64,000 bases of DNA from Amphiura filiformis (GCF_039555335.1 NW_027305503.1:973501-1037500), one strand, 5' to 3'; positions 1 through 11,640 are shown, counted from the stretch's first letter. The notes: generated from the sequence alone by a model not told the origin. Translations and numbers: made by a program.

Positions 1-1140
1 TCTTGAATAAAGGCGTACATGACAAAGAATGGCCAACAGAGATTGGAGATTGGAAGTCAGCATCCAGCCAATTAACTGCATGCAGCCAATCTCTTGTGGC
101 CACATCATGAGTGTTATACCTAAGTTTTCCAAGAAAGCCATCATTTTAAATCAAATGCAAGATGCTTCAACCGACCCAATACAGGTAAATTTTCACTTTT
201 TTGGTCAAATGTATGCACGGAAAGCGCATTTCTCCTTCCTAGTGATTTTATCATTTTCAAGCAACTGCTGATTAAAAACTTCAAAGAAAATCTAATTTTA
301 CGTCAAAATTAAGTTCAACAAATCTTTGTTTTGCACTGAATGATGGTTGCATGTGTGCATGAAGGATCAGATACAGAAAGGTGAAAGCAAAAACCAAGAA
401 TTAAATCAACCTTCACATTAATATCGAGAACGTTTTGCACATAATGTCGTAAAGTGCAACTTTTTTTGAAAGCATCATTTTTTGAAAATGTGATTATTTT
501 TGACCAAAAATATTGTTTTTGCAAATGAAACAACTTTGGGAGGGTTGCAAAACGATTCCTCTATTCACAGCTTTTTGAATTTTTCAAATTAACCAAAAAG
601 TCCAAATGTATGTCAAGTTATGCAAATAAATGTTTTGTAATTTTAGGGGGGAGTTATTTCTTTTGAACCCATAGTAGGCCCCAATTTAAGAATCAAGAGG
701 GCTAATGCCTTCATTATGTGTGGGGAGTTTGGGATCTCCAAATTTTGGCCTGGCCCAGGTAAACCCGGGCTGCCTTTCCAATCTCCTTATCAGCGTTTAT
801 TTCATTTTCGTTTTTGCTTCGTCCACCCTGTCCCCCGCTTGCTACCCCCCTGTCCTTATTTGGTTACGTTTTACACGACAAACAGGTTCGTTAATAAGAT
901 TGCGGCATTTTTCTAGTGTTTGTCCCTGAGGACCGTAACATTTACCGCATCCACTTCCACTGCGCATGGAGAACATAGGGGACCAATGTAAATTGTTACA
1001 GTTTTTTTTTTTTTGCAAATCGGGTATAACTTTCTTTTGGTAGGTAGAGGAATACCTACCTGTACCTAATAACCACTCGGCAACGGGAGCTTCATGATTA
1101 CGCTGGCTGAAATTCGAACACATAAGTGATCACTTAAACT
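1..1140. other. No gene recognised
   Basis: AT-rich sequence with short reading frames only and no protein family I recognise. The one notable piece is at about 720-757, a phrase containing CTCCAAATTTTGGCC that also occurs inside the hAT-type element at 45318-45362, so it may be a transposon scrap. It may be intronic sequence of the MS4A-like gene whose later exons follow, but nothing here shows the earlier exons. Confidence 0.4.
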
Positions 1141-1142
1141 TA

Positions 1143-2061
1143 CAGGGTGTCCCAAAAAAAAGAGGCCCCTCATTGCGCCCTCTTTTCTCCTATTTCTGAA
1201 TAGTTGATATAGTTGAATAAACCAAAACAATTATTTCAATCGGCTCACAACTTTTGAAGATATGCCCTTTTGAATAAAAGTACCCGTTTTTCACTCTGTC
1301 CACGGATAGCAAACAGAGTGGTTGGGATGGCTCATTCTGTGGAGTGGCGTGCACGATCACCAGACCTCACACCGCTTGATTTTTTCCTTTGTGGCAAAAT
1401 CCAAATCTTCGCAAACGTACTACTGAATGCATTCGTAAATATCCGGCGCACAAGGACGGTACGCAACGCAATTGATGCAATGAGGACCAGTGCTAAAACC
1501 TGTATTCGCCAAGGAGGCAACCAGGTAGAGGACAGCAGCACAGTAAACTCACTTCAGAAGAACCAAAGACAAACCAAACAGCCTTTTAGGGCTACCCTTT
1601 ATCCTAAATAGAGAAATGACTTATGTTGTTAAAAAAAGAGAAAGCAAGAAACAATAAATTAAAAAAGTAAGAAACATAATAAAACAAAAAGGCATAAATA
1701 ACCAAAAAAAAAAAGTAATTGCAAGTAAAGCAAAAGAAGTCCCATTCGGCATCCATTCCATAAATAAAGTTATTTTATAAAGTTATCATTGAGGAATGTT
1801 TGATATTCATGCATGGTATGGGTACTCCTTTTCAATCTTTGAAGTAGCCAAACCTTATCCGTGGACAGAGTGAAAAACGGGTACATTTCTAAAGAAGAGC
1901 ATATCTTCAAAAGTTGTGAGCCGATTGATATATTTTTTTTGGTTTATTATAGCTAACGATTAAAGGTTTCTTTACATACCAAAATATATTTGATCAACTT
2001 TTCAGAAATAGGAGAAAAAGAGGGTTTAATGAGGGGCCTCTTTTTTGGGGGGGACACCCTG
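1143..2061. mobile_element. mariner/IS630-type DNA transposon remnant
   Basis: The element begins CAGGGTGTCCC and ends GGACACCCTG, each end bordered by TA (1141-1142 and 2062-2063), the target duplication of the Tc1/mariner superfamily. The inverted ends are long and imperfect, about 170-200 bp (to about 1312 on the left, from about 1857 on the right), and share the blocks GAGGCCCCTCATT and CACAACTTTTGAAGATATG. At 919 bp it is too short for a whole transposase and carries only a C-terminal remnant. The ends and TA are visible directly; the superfamily follows from them together with the transposase motif. Confidence 0.85.
1315..1560 (+). pseudogene. mariner-type transposase C-terminal remnant
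   Basis: The translation contains RSPDLTPLDFFLCGK just after an ...VEW segment. This matches the well-known WPARSPDLTPLDFFLWG block around the third catalytic Asp of many mariner/IS630 transposases, and the Asp (PLDF) is kept. The upstream catalytic half is absent, and the downstream sequence drifts into unrelated residues. It lies between the inverted ends of the 1143-2061 element. It is a dead fragment and cannot encode an active enzyme. Confidence 0.75.
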
Positions 2062-2103
2062 TATGTCCTCCCCGCAAATAGCACGTAGTAGCTAGGGCCG
2101 TAA

Positions 2104-2706
2104 GGCTGAGTTCACATAGAAGTATACGGTATACGGTATTCGCTATACGAAATACGCTCATTCGATCAGGCTGAGTTCATATAGGAGTATACTATGTGAA
2201 CTCAGCCTGATCGAATGAGCGTATTTCGTATAGCGAACAGCGAGTATGTCAGTTTACCCATTTTCTTCGTCTTATCAAATGCTTGTAACTTTACTTCTTG
2301 AGGTCACATTGCATTCAATGAGGTGTCATAATGTGCAGAATTAGATAGTGCATCTATTAAAAAATGATTTTACCCACATATGGTTTAGGTTTTTAAAATT
2401 TGGACGGTATACGCTGCACTAAAATCGAACACGCGCGATTCCCACTATACTATACTAAACGCAGGTATACGGCCTTTTCGAATAGCTCTTATGTGACCCG
2501 GTACTATGAAATTACCTTGCTCGATTTAAGCTATACGCGTCCACCTGCAAAACGTGCATCGTATACCCGAATAGTATACTTCTATGCGATCGTAGCCTTA
2601 TGTGACCCGGTACTATGAAATTGCCTTGCTCGATTTAAGCTATACGCGTGAACCTGCAAAACGTGCACCGTATACCCGAATAGTATACTTCTATGTGAAC
2701 GCAGCC
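2104..2706. mobile_element. PIF/Harbinger-type MITE (TAA-flanked)
   Basis: The ends are GGCTGAGTTCACATAGAAG and its near inverse CTTCTATGTGAACGCAGCC, bordered by TAA on both sides (2101-2103 and 2707-2709). A 3-bp TWA duplication with a GG-rich terminus is typical of PIF/Harbinger (Tourist-like) elements. Inside, about 2142-2240 is a near-perfect hairpin, and a 109-bp unit starting ATGTGACCCG is repeated in tandem at 2491 and 2600. No coding capacity. Confidence 0.7.
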
Positions 2707-2873
2707 TAATGCGACAAATAAATTGCCGCCTCCCTGTAGTCGAAATATAACATGGAAAAACAGTGGCAAGATCGACGGCAAATACGGTATATAATTTTTC
2801 ACCAGGTTCACCGTGAAGTTTAAGTGACCGCTTCTGGGTTCGAATTTCAGCTACGAAACTGCTACGCCCCTAA

Positions 2874-3077
2874 GGCCTCGTATCCATAGGCTGTTCCCTT
2901 GTGGCGTGTGCCCTTGTTCCATGGTTATTTTTACCATGTGACCTGCCACACAGACAACGAACCTTTGTTTTGCTTAGTGGCCGCTACGGTTCGTTGTCTG
3001 TGTGGCAGGTCACATGGTAAAAATAACCACGGAACAAGGGCACACGCCACAAGGGAACAGCCTATGTATACGAGGCC
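2874..3077. mobile_element. Near-perfect foldback MITE, TAA-flanked
   Basis: Two arms of about 93 bp (2871-2963 and 2988-3080, target bases included) are inverted copies with very few mismatches, around a 24-base loop. The element reads GGCCTCGTAT... to ...ATACGAGGCC and is bordered by TAA (2871-2873, 3078-3080), again a PIF/Harbinger-type signature. The arm identity suggests a young or conversion-maintained element. It sits about 65 bp before the acceptor of the first MS4A-like exon. Confidence 0.75.
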
Positions 3078-3145
3078 TAACTCAGCAATACTATATAGCC
3101 TAACCTAACCATAATTATTCACTATATAACATTTCTATATAACAG

Positions 3146-3352
3146 GCAGTCGCCTACCTCGTGATGTCGATCATAGCATCAGTCGTTGCAGCTGGTCAAG
3201 TGGTTTGGGAAGCTTTTGGTGCAGCTTCGGTGCACTGTATTGAAGACTATAGTCCGATTATAGACTACGTACCGGTATTACCACAGTACTTCTTTAGCCA
3301 CGAATCAGATCGTCCCTTTGATCCTGAATATTACACTGACTGCACCGGAGTG
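3146..3352 (+). CDS. MS4A/CD20-like protein, exon with TM3 and outer loop (partial gene)
   Basis: This is an internal exon after an AG acceptor (3143-3145) and ends before GTATGC (3353). It is 69 codons, phase 0 at both ends. It encodes a hydrophobic segment (AVAYLVMSIIASVVAAGQVV) like the third membrane span of MS4A/CD20-family four-span proteins, then an acidic, Tyr-rich outer loop ending YYTDCTGV. The frame stays open beyond 3352, but that tail soon enters a TTAA-flanked MITE, so the exon must stop earlier. Joined to the next exons it gives TM3, loop, TM4 and cytoplasmic tail. Exons for the N-terminus, TM1 and TM2 must lie upstream of the window or be unrecognised. The exon structure is seen; the family is inferred from span pattern and tail, not from a search. 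Confidence 0.65.
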
Positions 3353-3383
3353 GTATGCATGCCTACTAGTTCGTATTGGTTAA

Positions 3384-3764
3384 AGGATGTCTCCGGCAAT
3401 CACAACATTATGCCTTATATGATAGAGAAATAATTATCAAGCACGAATCACATGAGGGTTTTATTTAAAACAAACTCATATTGACCATAAAAACAGCCGG
3501 CTCTCAACACGCGATATCAAAATTCCCGCCACCGAAATTGTCTAGTGCAATGACGTCATGGTTATTTGTGCCCAATTGTTGTCAGTCTTCATTACTGGGA
3601 CGTCATTGCACTGCACTGGGAATTTTGAATAACGCGTGTTGAGATACGGCTGCATTCGTTTTTATGGTCAATATGAGTTTTTTTAAATTAAACCACGTGA
3701 TTCATGCTTGAAAATTAATTTTCTACCATATAAGGCATAAAGTTGTGATTGCCGGAGACATCCT
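3384..3764. mobile_element. TTAA-flanked foldback MITE
   Basis: Starts AGGATGTCTCCGG and ends CCGGAGACATCCT, flanked by TTAA at 3380-3383 and 3765-3768. The arms run for well over 100 bp and include a shared phrase about CAATATGAGT. A duplicated TTAA target is the hallmark of piggyBac and also of some Kolobok elements. Noncoding. It lies in the MS4A-like intron, 31 bp after the proposed splice donor. Confidence 0.8.
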
Positions 3765-4357
3765 TTAAGTGGTGAATTCGTATTCCTTTAGGCATTTGTC
3801 GTTATATGTTAATTTTGACTTCATCTGCAAATACGTACCGGTGTACATATCCCGGAATACATATTAATGGAGCCAACATGGCTCGGCAACATGGATATCC
3901 GCACCAACATGGCCCGGCAACATGGATATCCGCACCTTGGCATGCCTTATCATCTCACAGAGAAAATATTAGTGTTTGTACTTAGATCACTGATGTGCAG
4001 GGCCTGTGTATTTTGGGTGGGATAATGGGTTAGGGGCAAAATTTCGCACAATTGGTCAAGAAATAAACATTGCAGGATAATATAAACTTATATTGTGCGT
4101 AACTGAACGTTTACCATTTCCTCATTTATGCAACCGATCTGAGTTTAAAGGGGCATTGTGAGATTTCATAAACATTGCGCCCTCAATTTTGGTCAAACCC
4201 CAGTTTACATGTACGCAATGTTTGTCCATACACTAATCATCATCTGAAATAGTATCTTTGATGTCTTTGATGTGGAATTGTACGATTTTTGTAATTAATG
4301 TCTGCATCTAGACATTAATTCCCTCACACAGTACAGTTCAATAGGAGATAAACTTAA

Positions 4358-4688
4358 GGGGGTACTACACCCCTGCCCAAATTTGTGCCTATTTTTGCAT
4401 TTTTCCCAAAAATTATAGCGCATTGGGGACAAGTAAGATATGTATATTATAGGGGCAAGGACTACAGCAACTGCACTGGAAATTTTATTTCAGCACAGAC
4501 AACAGTTGTGGAGTTACAGTCAAAAATGAGGGAAAACCAATATTTGACCAATAAATCAATAACTACTTGCTTTGAGTTGCTGAATTTTCAGTACAGTAGT
4601 CCTTGCCCCTATAATATACATATCTTACTTGTCACCAGTGGGCTATAATTTTGAGAAAATGCAAAAATAACACAAATGTAGTACCCCC
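4358..4688. mobile_element. TTAA-flanked MITE, GGGGGTACTAC family (copy 1)
   Basis: Starts GGGGGTACTACACCCC and ends GTAGTACCCCC, with TTAA at 4354-4357 and 4689-4692. The arms are inverted copies including ACAAGTAAGATATGTATATT and GCAAGGACTAC. A second copy of the same family with the same TTAA target is at 62995-63350, which shows this is a dispersed family. Noncoding. Confidence 0.85.
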
Positions 4689-5217
4689 TTAACGCAGCGC
4701 TCATAAGATGTCTCTTAATCTTATTTTAAATTTTATGGCTTTTTTTCTTCTAAATTGCTGCCTGGTATGCTTTTTGAGTATTCATTCTAACAAAGTAAAG
4801 CGACATTTTCTAAATTTGATTTTCCAAAAAAAAAAATCTCTCAGAGGTCCTTTAATAGCACAATCAAACAATCTACATACAGTATAAACGAATAAGTACG
4901 TTATAAATTGTGAGTGAACTGATTTAACTCTCTCCACGCGGGTGTCGACTACAGACAACAAGTTTCAAATTTTATTTTATAAATTGAAAAATTGTCAGAA
5001 ATGTCAATTTTCATGACCATATTTGGAATCAGCAGGAAAAATGCATTAAAATGAGTACAAATAAGCAATAATAATAATTGTATTGGTTCAGTGGTCTTTA
5101 TAACATAATTAATTTATGTTTTAATATTTTGAGTATTATATAAACACCCACATGTCAAGTAGACTGAAGACGATTTGCTGCTATTATAATGGTATTCATT
5201 TATTTACATTATTACAG

Positions 5218-5343
5218 AATCTATCTCGTGCGTTGCACATAGGATCTGCAGTCGTTGGCTTCGTCGAGTTCATCGTGGCTATTGTCGCTGCTGTGTATTG
5301 TTGCCGTTTTATATGTCATCAGATGTCATCACAGAAAGTTGTT
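5218..5343 (+). CDS. MS4A/CD20-like protein, exon with TM4
   Basis: Follows the acceptor TTATTACAG (ends 5217) and ends before a perfect donor GTAAGT (5344). It is 42 codons, phase 0 at both ends. It encodes NLSRALHIGS, then a hydrophobic span (AVVGFVEFIVAIVAAVYCC) and a short cytosolic stretch ending SSQKVV. A span of this kind directly after the outer loop is what the fourth transmembrane helix of MS4A-family proteins looks like, and the Cys residues at its inner face could be lipidated. If the donor were skipped the frame would stop two codons later (TAA at 5350). The distal exon at 11682 continues the frame well, so splicing is preferred. Confidence 0.7.
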
Positions 5344-5596
5344 GTAAGTTAAACAAAATGTGCGTAAAGGCGCAAATTGGGAGTTCGAGAACTGTTGCGT
5401 TCATGTTCTCTGTTTGAAGACAGCTGTATTAGCAAAATAATACAGTTCAGCATATTAAATATGTCGCTATTCACAAATGACATCTCTCTGACTATCCAGG
5501 TGTCTTTAAACAAAGAATTGCAAGTCAACAACTGGAAGATCTCGAAACCACCATCTTGCGACTTTACACTCATTTCGTGGGAGCTTTTATGCTTAA

Positions 5597-6227
5597 GGGA
5601 GCGTTTCGACAGTATTTTATATGGAACATGAGAGCACCTCCGACGTATCGAATTGCATTTTGAATACGAAGCATGTCTTTCTGATATCAAATAATTTTCA
5701 TTTTTGAAAATCACGATATAATACAAATTTTATGACAAATTATAAAAATTTGATATTTTTCAAATTTTTGATATATAACAGTCCTCGAAGTAAATTTTAT
5801 AAATCTAATGATAATATTCTTAAAGTGTATGTAGCTGGGAGGAAAAGCCGACGATCAATTGAAATTTTCGACCTTTCATATTGAAGATATGGATTTTTTC
5901 CCCCAAAAGACCTAATTTGTTTTTGTTGGTGTTTTGGGGAAAAAAATCCATATCTTCAATACGAAAGGTCAACATTTTCAATTGATCGTCGGCTTTTCAT
6001 CCCACCTACATCATCAGAGTTATAAAGTTTACTTTACGAGTACTGTTAAATATCAAAAATATCAATTTTAATGATTTGCCATAAAATGTGTATTACATTG
6101 CGAATTTCAAAAATCAAAATTATTTGATATCAGAATGACATTCTTCGTATTCAGAATGCAATTCGATATGTCTGATGTGCTCTAATGTCCCACAATAAAT
6201 ACTGTCCAAACGTTCATACCCCTTCCC
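5597..6227. mobile_element. TTAA-flanked long palindrome (family P, copy 1)
   Basis: Flanked by TTAA (5593-5596 and 6228-6231). The two arms are inverted copies over most of their length. They share GAGCGTTTCGACAGTATTT-like ends, CGATCAATTGAAA, and TTGAAGATATGGATTTTTTC near the centre. A second, slightly shorter copy with TTAA is at 8866-9420 and a truncated one at 13072-13126. Noncoding; probably piggyBac- or Kolobok-mobilised, judging only from the TTAA. Confidence 0.85.
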
Positions 6228-7586
6228 TTAAATGATGACTTGATAATGAGGAAACTTTTACCACTATGAGAAGTAGTAACGTGTAATAAAACATCTCTAA
6301 GGAACACAAACTATCAAATAACTTAATTTTGTTGATTGGGTCATTTTGGTGTATGCTATTAAGTGCAATATCAGATATTTATTTAGTAGGGTTGGCCACG
6401 GTCAAAAAAAATTTTTCTTGCTGAGGTGAAAGGACTTTGGTTGGAGGTTACAAAATGCATTTCGAAAATTCAGCTGAAGTCCGTTGCCATGGCAACGGCC
6501 CGATTTGTGTTTTTTACCATTTTCGCCTATTTTGGAGCTAAAAAAGTGAAAATTGCCCTTAAAAGGACGCCTTGTTGCCTTAATATACAAGTTGGTATTT
6601 TAAAATAAATTGTATCATAAAAAAGCCCCATCCTTGTTCTATCTACAAACAAAGTTGTGTTTAGAGATTCGTTTTCTAAATATCAATTTCGGGCCTGGCA
6701 ACACCGCAAGTTTTTCAAATTTGAAAAATGACATTTTTTACCGATTTTGGCGATACGAAAAATTAACTTTTGCGCTCACCTATGATTTTGTCGTTATGGT
6801 TATTGGTAGAACATACCTTGCCCCCAACATATATAATAAGAATAGCTTGGGGAAATTTATTTCTCTAAGGAAGGTGTTGCCAGAAAAACATACATTTTAT
6901 AAAAATACAGAATTCTCATAAAAAGAAAATGTGCTGCATTTTGCCCTAGATTTAGCACATTTGATGTAATGAGTTGTATGTAGAGTCAGTTTATCATCAT
7001 GGTCAACTATTCTGAATATTTCGAAACAATAAATGAAGTTTAATTTTAATGCTGTGTTGCCAGATGCCCAAAATTATGAAAGCTACATTACGCAAAATAG
7101 CCCAAATAGGTCTAAGTTTTCATGTATGAATCTAGTCAATCCAATCAAATCACAGTCTATTATTATCAATCATTTTATCATAATTTTCACCTGTTTTGAA
7201 TGTTTGGAAACAAAAAAGTTCATCATACAGTGTTGCCAGATGCCAATTCTGGTTTACCCTGTGCACCATGTGTTTTTAATACCATTTTTGGTTTACCGTG
7301 CGCACTCTATTTTCATAAACAGATAAAAGGACATTCTTCCAATTTGCCCCAAATTTAGTACATGTGATGTAATCAATTGTATGTAGAGTCACATTATCAC
7401 CATGGACAACTATTCTCTATGTTTTGAAACTTTAACTTACAGTGTTGCCAGATGCCTAAACTATGAAAAATAGGACCAGTTTTTATGTATGATAAACAAT
7501 TTCTTTGATGATGCATCTAAAATACAATTAAATTATAATAAATTATGATATGACCCCTTAAACTATTTGTTTAAACTGAAATCCTG

Positions 7587-7844
7587 GGGACCGTTCACAA
7601 ACACTTGTTAGGGGGCTGAAAATGTTTGACCCTCCTAAGGGGGGGCCTGAAAAAAATGGCCAGAAATTTTCCTGGGAAAATTGAGTTTATATGCTTTTCT
7701 ATGGAGTTAACCCATAATTTTCATGTCAAAAAAGGGGGGGCACTGACATTTTTGAGGTCTCTAAAGGGGGGGGGGACCGAAAAATTTTCGCGATGAAATT
7801 CTTTTGCATCATGCACCCCCTTACAAGTGTTTGTGAACGTTCCC
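7587..7844. mobile_element. Small palindromic MITE inside the 4.6-kb foldback
   Basis: The inverted ends are GGGACCGTTCACAAACACTTG and CAAGTGTTTGTGAACGTTCCC, followed inward by runs of G on the left and C on the right. The target duplication is not clear, so no superfamily is assigned. The interior has several poly-G runs (around 7640, 7735 and 7770) that may be hard to sequence. Confidence 0.7.
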
Positions 7845-8299
7845 TTGTTTTCAGACGAAAATTTGTATGTTGTTACAAGGAATTCAAAACAATTTTATCA
7901 TCAAGGGACCCACATAGAGGAATACGACATCGATCGTGAGCCAATCTGCATTCTGTTGCCTGCAAAAGCCGAAGATCAGAATGAAATTCTGAAACGACCA
8001 TGACCAGATATTTTTCTTAATTTCTTGGTAAACTTAAAACGTATTAAAAACGCCAAATTGCAGTCACAAAATTGATAATATTAGTAAATCACCAAAGCGA
8101 ATGGTAACAAAGGTATGCGGAAACGAACTGCATTATCAATAACAAAGTATGTGCCCAAAGATTTGTTGGCATGTCGCTTTTTTGAAATATCACCAAAACA
8201 TGTTAAATTTTGGGAAAAACACCCCAAAATTGAGAACAAACACGAACCTTCCAAAATAAATACATAATTATTCACACTCGGCGGCCCAGCCACTACCTT

Positions 8300-8530
8300 T
8301 CATTTCATTCATCTTTATTTCATTCAAATATAAAATATAACAGCACAACAATTAAACACATACATTGAATGAGGAAGTTCTTGGAAGGCCGGATGGCCTG
8401 TATTAAGAACCCCCTGTCCTAACAACAACAAAAAGTTTCAAAATAACAACAACAACCAAATATACCGCAAAATGTCAATACACAACCCACCCCCCTCATT
8501 TACCCTAACCAAAACTACCTGCTGCTGTGA
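8300..8530. repeat. Possible non-LTR retrotransposon or SINE 3' end
   Basis: An A-rich stretch with AACAACAACAA-like runs contains GGCCGGATGGCCTGTATTAAG, followed by a C-rich segment. This composition is reminiscent of the 3' ends of non-LTR elements, but I cannot match it to a family. It lies in the unpaired centre of the 4.6-kb foldback and is therefore likely a later insertion. Confidence 0.25.
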
Positions 8531-8865
8531 TTTGGGGTAACTCGTTGCTTCCCCTCTTCAGATACCTGTACTTCAAGTATACCCCACGCCTGTACATCAA
8601 GAATGTCTTGTTAAACTCAAACTTATGTTCTAGGAACACTTTTTGATCAAATACCTGGTCATATAATCATGAAATTGGAACACTGGTAAAGAGTGTATGT
8701 GTATTGAAAAGATTTGATTGGCCAATTTCTTTTCCAACTTTTCAGCAATATCTGAAATGAAAATGAAAATTAGCGATATTTAGAACTTATATTAAAGTAA
8801 TGAAATTATAATTTTGTTTGTAAACATGTTTACTGGAAAGTTTATGTCAATGTTAAAGTGGTTAA

Positions 8866-9420
8866 GGGAACTGGAATGAGCGTTTTGAGCGTTTCGACAG
8901 CATTTTTGTGGGACATGAGAGCACATCAGACATATCGAATTGCATTCTGAATACAAAGAATGTCTTTCTGATATCAAATAATTTTCATTTTATGAAATTC
9001 ACGATATAATACAAATTTTATTTTAATGATATAGTCTTAAAGTGTATGTAGCTGGGAGGAAAAGCCGACGATCAATTGAAAATTTTGACCTTTCATATTG
9101 AAGATATGGATTTTTTCCCCAAAAGACCTAATTTTTTGGTGTTTTGGGAAAAAATCCATATCTTCAATACGAAAGGTCAAAATTTAATTGATCATCGGCT
9201 TTTCATCCCACCTACATACACTTTAAGTATAAATCATCAGATTTATAAAGTTTACTTCGAGTACTGTTAAATATCAATTTTTAATGATTTGCCATAAAAT
9301 GTGTATTACATTGCGAATTTCAAAAAATTATTTGATATTAGAAGGCCAATGCAATTCGATATGTCTGATGTGCTCTAATGTCCCACAATAAATACTGTCC
9401 AAACGTTCATACCCCTTCCC
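8866..9420. mobile_element. TTAA-flanked long palindrome (family P, copy 2)
   Basis: Same family as 5597-6227, with TTAA at 8862-8865 and 9421-9424. It shares ACATGAGAGCACATCAGACA on the left, the inverse on the right, and the central TTGAAGATATGGATTTTTTC stem. Being inside the 4.6-kb foldback, it inserted after that element. Confidence 0.85.
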
Positions 9421-9892
9421 TTAAGTAAAGTACAAGGTTTAAAAAGCTCTGAGATTGTATGGCATGTATGGTGTATTTTTTACAAAATCCTCCTATGTCT
9501 GCTAGTATTTGGCATCTGGCAACACTATGTTAAACATTCACAACTGACAAACAGATAGGTTAACATGGTTAAAGGGGTCATATCGTAATTTATTATAAAT
9601 TCATTGTATTTTAGATGCATCATCAAAGAAATTGTTTATCATACATAAAAACTTGTCATATTTTTTTTTAGTTTAGGCATCTGGCAACACTGCATAAAAT
9701 TAAAGTTTCGAAACATATAGAATAGTTGTCCATGATGATAATGTGACTCTACATACAATTCATTACATCACATGTACTAAATTCGGGGCAAATTAAAAAT
9801 AAATTCCTTTTATGAAAATATGGTGCCCAGGGTTAACCATTATTATGTTTTGATGAGTCCAAGTGTGTGAAAATATTGGATCCAAAACATAA

Positions 9893-10033
9893 TAATGATA
9901 AAATTGGATGCTTTACGCCCAATATTTATTGGTCTCGCTATGAGTTTTAAAATATTGGACTCGACTACGTCTCGTCCAATATTTTAAAACTCATAGCTCG
10001 ACCAATAAATATGGGCTCAATAGATCCAATTTT
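9893..10033. repeat. Hairpin-forming inverted repeat
   Basis: An inverted repeat with arms near 9904-9963 and 9973-10033 shares CCAATATTTATTGGTC/GACCAATAAATATGGG-type sequence and ATGAGTTTTAAAATATTGGA. Noncoding. It may be a separate small MITE or an unmatched part of the surrounding foldback. Confidence 0.5.
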
Positions 10034-10993
10034 ATATCAGAATTGTATATATTGAAAACACAGGGTACACAGGGTAAACCAGAATTTTACATATCTTTTC
10101 TACTTTTTGGCATCTGGCAACACTGTATGATGAACTTTTTTGTTTCCAAACATTCAGAACAGGTGAAATTATGATAAAATGATTTATAATAATAGACCGT
10201 GATTTAACTGGATTGACTAGATTCATTCATGAAAACTTAAACCTATTTGGGCTATTTGGCGTAATGTAGCTTTCATAATTTTCGGCATCTGGCAACACTG
10301 CATTAAAATTAAACTTCATTTATTGTTTCGAAACATTCAGAATAGTTGACCATGATGATAAACTGACTCTACATACAACTCATTACATCGCATGTGCTAA
10401 ATCTAGTGCAAAATGCAGCAAATTTCCTTTTTATGCGAATTTTGAATTTTTACAAAATGTATGTTTTTCTGGCAACACCTTCCTTAGAGAAATAAATTTC
10501 CCCAAGCTGTTCTTATTAGATATGTTGGGGGCAAGGTATGTTCTACCAATAACCATAACGACAAAATCCTAGGTGAGCGCAAAAGTTATTTTTTCGTATC
10601 GCCAAAATCGGTAAAAAATGGCATTTTTCAAATTTGAAAAACTTGCAGTGTTGCCAGGTCCGAAATCGATATTTAAAAAACGAATCTCTAAACACAACTT
10701 TGTTTGTAGATAGAACAAGGATAAGGCTTTTTTATGATACAATTTATTTTTAAATACCAACTTGTATATTAAGGCAACGAGGCGCTCTTTTAAGGGCAAT
10801 TTTCACTTTTTTAGCTCCAAAATAGGCGAAAATTGTGAAAAACACAAATCGGGCCGTTGCCATGGCAACGGACTTCAGCTGAATTTTCGAAATGCATTTT
10901 TGTAACCTCCAACCAAAGTCCTTTCACCTCAGCAAGAAAAAAATTTTTGACCGTGGCCAACCCTACTAAATAAATATCTGATATTGCACTTAA

Positions 10994-11640
10994 ATAGCCC
11001 TCACTACAGTAAGTTAACACTACAGTAGTATTACTATTACATAAGATTACCACAATACCTATTAGTATAAGTCCGGCAAGGCCCGCAGAGCTGGCATAGT
11101 AATTTGCTCGCGGGCTAACTCAACCAAAACCACGTGGTGTCGGATGGATAACGCAAACTTGGGCTCTGGATGCGAGGAAGTCAAGCTAGCGGAGGATCAT
11201 GCAAAGTATTTTGACCACGTTTTAGCCCTTCCTCGGCTGACTCAGCCTGGTGTGGCTCTGAAGAGACACCGTTTGGTTTTTACCACGTCGACGAAGAAAT
11301 AAATTTGGATTTACCGTACGAGCATACAGCAAGAGATATTCAACGAGCTAGGCATGAAGAAGATAGAAATAACTAAGATGCAGTGAAGCAGATAACTACG
11401 TATTGTGACTGAATGGAGATATACAGGTGCAACTTGACAAAGGAGTGAGTACTGGCGCAAATAACCTCAGTAGTTGAAAGCGCCATACAAATCAACCAAA
11501 AATAAAAACAAAAAAAATACCTATTATCAGGTAAAGTTGAAAGAAAAATGGAAGTTGTAGTTAACTGAGTTGCGCCCCTATGCGGAAGTTATGAAGATCA
11601 ATAGGCTATTATATATATATGATTTTGTTTGATTTTTGTT
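10994..11640. other. Intron sequence without recognised element
   Basis: Less AT-rich than its surroundings, with phrases such as GTCCGGCAAGGCCCGCAG near 11071 and ACCACGTGGTGTCGG near 11129. All frames are short. It could be an old repeat or SINE body; I see no tRNA-like promoter boxes that would support a SINE. Confidence 0.3.

Larger units (their letters stand above)
6363..10989. mobile_element. 4.6-kb TTAA-flanked foldback element
   Basis: Starts GTGCAATATCAG and ends CTGATATTGCAC, with TTAA at 6359-6362 and 10990-10993. The left arm (about 6363-7500) and right arm (about 9500-10989) are inverted copies of more than 1 kb. Landmarks are CCGTTGCCATGGCAACGG near 6480 and 10855, and TGTTGCCAGATGCC-type phrases. 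The centre holds other insertions: a palindromic MITE at 7587-7844, a family-P palindrome at 8866-9420 and a small hairpin at about 9893-10033. Reading frames in the arms are not similar to a transposase, so the element appears non-autonomous. Confidence 0.8.

Noticed and set aside
3161..3433. Stand-alone 90-codon gene
   Set aside because: The start lies within an exon that is open upstream to an acceptor, and the last third lies in a TTAA-flanked MITE. It is an exon, better bounded at 3146-3352.
6610..7326. Two open frames of about 100 codons as transposase pieces of the 4.6-kb foldback
   Set aside because: They lie in the inverted arm, are not similar to any transposase motif I recognise, and the matching frames in the other arm are disrupted.
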